A DNA stretch of 6,893 bases from an uncultured bacterium (GTDB lineage: Bacteria > Cyanobacteriota > Vampirovibrionia > Gastranaerophilales > Gastranaerophilaceae): positions 1-6,893 of the forward strand of contig CASGAK010000194.1 of the NCBI GenBank assembly GCA_949299435.1, read 5' to 3'. Under the pieces are notes generated by a model, which worked only from the letters and a program-made list of their open reading frames with translations, searched no databases and had not been told where the DNA came from. A program made the translations under genes and the position numbers. Below, in pieces: positions 4,394 to 6,893 of the stretch; the first letter of the stretch is position 1; every line of letters starts with the position of its first letter.

Positions 4394-6893
4394 ATGCAAG
4401 TAGGATCTATCATACCCTATAATTTTCAACGGGCAAATTACATTCAAAAAAATCAAGTACAAAATCAAGTAAAATATTTAAAGAGCAATCAAATAACCCA
4501 ATCTGACAGTATAACTTTACGACCACAAGTTGCAAAAATAACTTTTACCGGCGGAGAGCGGAATATGCATCAAATTGCATCATTTGCCTACGAAAATAAA
4601 GGGACAGGATTACCAGAAGATTTTCAAGGCGGACTGGGTGTCGTAACTTATGAAGCTCCTCAGAGCATGATTAAACATGAAAAACTAGACGTAAGAAGTT
4701 TTGCCCCCGTACATGAATATAACAACCATTTAGGCGGATACAAATTTTTATTAACAAAAGATATTCCGCTAAAGGACGGAAAACTCCCTGATCAAATAGA
4801 AGCACGCTATTTTTTGAGTGCACCTCCGGGTGTAAGCAAAGAAGAATTTGCTAAAATGCATAACTTTGATCTTAAAGATTTAAAATATGTAATTCAAAGT
4901 GAACCTAACGGAAAAGAGGCTACAAGTTTATCAAAATATTGCATAATAGAGCCTACAAGCATTATAGATGAAATCGAAAGAATGTCAGATGTCAAATTAG
5001 GTGAAACTCAAAAAATCAAATTTCAAATATTTAAAATATCAGCAGAGAATCCATCATATAATAAACTAAAAGATACTCCTAATTATTGGATATGGACAGA
5101 AGAACTTGCAAAAACAACAAAACCTTATTCATATGGAGCAAACGGAGCTGATGGCATTGAAGCTGAAATTATAAACTCAGATTTTTGCAGAGCATATCTA
5201 AAAGCAGAAAAACTTATGAACACAGAAGAATTCGGCTACTGGCACCCAGCGAACTATTGGGGACATGATAGACCGATTGCAACACTTTTCAGTCATTTAG
5301 CCAATGCTTCTGCAAATGGTGATGATTACTACAACGGTACGATATCTCACTATACAGCTCACAATCCGGGTAAAAATTACCAAGGAAGAACTGATAATCC
5401 TTTTGCTTTCGCAAGAATACTTTTTGATGTCGAAGATATTAAAGCCCTAAGAGAGCTACCTGAATATGAGCTTTTGGAAGCCCTAAACAGCAGAGGTTGG
5501 AATAATTTAAAACCGGAAGAAAAAACCTTTGTTCAAAAATGTTTTGAGCCGTTTATCGGCAAATTTAAGGACTTTTTTGGTAATTATAATCTGACAAAAG
5601 TCGCTATAGTTGCAACCCAAATGAACCCTAAAAACACTTCTTTCGGAACTGTATCACCAAATTTTGATAAAGAAATGAAAAGTTCTAAAATGGACGTAGC
5701 CTCAGGTATTGGTGGCGATTTAAGAAATCTTGACACAATCAGTCCGCTTAATGGTTCTACGCCTGCGACCTTAGGACTTGACAATAATACCGCGGATTTT
5801 GGACGAGGACTAAACGGGTTATCTGCAAATAAAAGCGGATTTACACCTATAATCTATAACGGAAATAATATCGAAGAAGTCATTAATAATAGAACGAAAA
5901 ATGCTAAATGGCTTACAGGACTTCTGGAAGATGCAGAAAAAGAAAGTCGTAACGCATTAAATAAAGTATTATTCAATGATAAACAAATTGAAGAAGGTCG
6001 AAGCATACTAGGGAGTCTGTCAAGATTTAAAGACGGCGAAATGTTGATTATTGGCTGGGGAAGACCTGATGAACAAAAAGGTTATCCCATACTTTATAAA
6101 GGATTTTTAAAATTTTTAAAAAGAGAAGACGTATCACCTGAACTAAAAAGTATAGTAAAACTCTTAAATGGTGCAGGCGACAAGCCTTGGGATAAAAATG
6201 CAGATGATTTTAAACAAATAAAATCCATATTAAAAGAAATAGCAGAATATGATGGTGGTAAATATAAACATAACGCAATGTATGTCGATGGATTTTTCCC
6301 AAACAAATTGGTAGCTTGTGCTACCCACAGCGGATTCACATCAAGACGAGAAATGTGCGGAATTACACCGTTGGAAGCTAAAGCAGCAGGGGTACCATAC
6401 TTAACAACAGCCACAGGAGGTCCCGTTGACTATACTAATGAATCCAATGGCTGGAGAACAAGAACAGCTCCTGAAATGAATCCTCAATTTGACGGGCTGG
6501 ATTGGAATACACCTGAGCATATAATTAATGAGAAGCGAATTGAAAGAGCCTCTGATGAAGTATCTGATTGCTTAAAAGAAATGGTTGAAGAATATGTAAA
6601 TAACAAATCTCAATACATTGCAAAATGCAAAAAGAATATTGAAGAAAAACTTGATTGGCATAATAATAATGAATTTAACGGAGGCAAATCCGCTAATAAA
6701 ATGTATCGTGAAGATATTTGGGGAATAGACAAAGGCTGGGAAGTCAGAAATAAAGAGCCTTTGAAAAGGCTTATAGGCAGAAAAGATCAGTCTTTAAAAG
6801 AAAATTTGAATAAACTTGTCAATGAGTTAACCGAAAAAATATCTAAATCAATAGAAGAAATTAGCAAAAAATCAGAAGAAAATCTTCAAAAAA
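4394..6893 (+). CDS. Large divergent GT5 (glycogen/starch synthase-like) glycosyltransferase, 3' end outside window
   Basis: The frame is open for 833 codons from the ATG and has no stop before the window ends. Residues 1-55 form a polar Gln/Asn-rich leader ending in ITFTGG (49-54), with no signal peptide. The rest follows the order of glycogen synthase landmarks: G-G-L-G (79-82), H-P-A-N-Y-W-G-H-D (284-292), T-A-H-N-x4-Y-Q-G (321-331, compare HN-x-YQG), T-V-S-P (419-422), L-N-G (452-454), G-R-P-D-E-Q-K-G (556-563, keeping the Arg-x4-Lys donor-phosphate pair) and E-x7-E (E653-E661, in EMCGITPLE). Family members extend alpha-1,4-glucan from ADP- or UDP-glucose in the cytoplasm. The Lys of K-x-G-G-L is replaced by Phe77, and regions between motifs are much longer than in the roughly 480-residue bacterial enzyme. 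Residues about 800-833 form a Lys/Glu-rich, heptad-like helix. The GT5-type fold is well supported; true glycogen synthase activity is not assured. It probably has its own promoter at 4302-4331. Confidence 0.85.
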   Translation, partial: MQVGSIIPYNFQRANYIQKNQVQNQVKYLKSNQITQSDSITLRPQVAKITFTGGERNMHQIASFAYENKGTGLPEDFQGGLGVVTYEAPQSMIKHEKLDVRSFAPVHEYNNHLGGYKFLLTKDIPLKDGKLPDQIEARYFLSAPPGVSKEEFAKMHNFDLKDLKYVIQSEPNGKEATSLSKYCIIEPTSIIDEIERMSDVKLGETQKIKFQIFKISAENPSYNKLKDTPNYWIWTEELAKTTKPYSYGANGADGIEAEIINSDFCRAYLKAEKLMNTEEFGYWHPANYWGHDRPIATLFSHLANASANGDDYYNGTISHYTAHNPGKNYQGRTDNPFAFARILFDVEDIKALRELPEYELLEALNSRGWNNLKPEEKTFVQKCFEPFIGKFKDFFGNYNLTKVAIVATQMNPKNTSFGTVSPNFDKEMKSSKMDVASGIGGDLRNLDTISPLNGSTPATLGLDNNTADFGRGLNGLSANKSGFTPIIYNGNNIEEVINNRTKNAKWLTGLLEDAEKESRNALNKVLFNDKQIEEGRSILGSLSRFKDGEMLIIGWGRPDEQKGYPILYKGFLKFLKREDVSPELKSIVKLLNGAGDKPWDKNADDFKQIKSILKEIAEYDGGKYKHNAMYVDGFFPNKLVACATHSGFTSRREMCGITPLEAKAAGVPYLTTATGGPVDYTNESNGWRTRTAPEMNPQFDGLDWNTPEHIINEKRIERASDEVSDCLKEMVEEYVNNKSQYIAKCKKNIEEKLDWHNNNEFNGGKSANKMYREDIWGIDKGWEVRNKEPLKRLIGRKDQSLKENLNKLVNELTEKISKSIEEISKKSEENLQK

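Noticed and set aside
5584..6414. Minus-strand open frames at 5584-5784 and 6094-6414
   Set aside because: Both lie within the continuous glycosyltransferase frame, which has conserved motifs across the same bases; the antisense products look like chance.
1..6893. CRISPR array, tRNA or rRNA gene, insertion sequence, toxin-antitoxin or defence system
   Set aside because: I saw no spaced direct repeats, cloverleaf-like sequence, terminal inverted repeats or transposase motif, and every sizeable frame is accounted for by the five genes described.

Overview
The window is AT-rich bacterial DNA using the standard code. It fits a gut-type member of Gastranaerophilales (Candidatus Melainabacteria, the non-photosynthetic sister group of Cyanobacteria). 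Three things suggest this: a degenerate type IV pilin-like protein of the kind abundant in that lineage (FKKAYSVLS helix, D-x-N-G-x-K-G-P-N signature), a polar N-terminal leader ending in ITFTGG on a cytosolic enzyme, and the codon and base composition. The assignment is inference, because there is no rRNA or marker gene to confirm it.

Layout. (1) Positions 2-2789, plus strand: the 3' part of a pilin-like gene, then a sodium/amino-acid symporter of the AGCS family, then a type-4 (iron-sulfur) uracil-DNA glycosylase. The glycosylase begins 41 bp inside the end of the symporter gene. The three genes are tightly packed, and a strong intrinsic terminator at 2811-2849 closes the block. (2) Positions 2912-4192, minus strand: a concentrative nucleoside transporter (CNT/NupC family) convergent with the glycosylase. 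(3) Positions 4193-4393: a 201-bp divergent intergenic region with a recognisable sigma-70-type promoter reading rightward. (4) Position 4394 to the window end, plus strand: a very large, open-ended gene of at least 833 codons encoding a divergent family-5 (glycogen/starch synthase-like) glycosyltransferase. It has an N-terminal leader, expanded internal regions and a coiled-coil-like C-terminal tail that runs off the window.

The genes do not form one obvious pathway. They read as ordinary chromosomal housekeeping and nutrient-uptake genes: amino-acid and nucleoside import, base-excision repair, and probable storage-polysaccharide synthesis. The points most worth a second look are the oversized glycosyltransferase, which lacks the lysine of the K-x-G-G-L donor-binding motif while keeping the other GT5 landmarks, and the nucleoside transporter, whose normally invariant G-Q-[ST]-E nucleobase-binding motif has become G-Q-I-A. 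I found no mobile element, CRISPR array, RNA gene or defence system.
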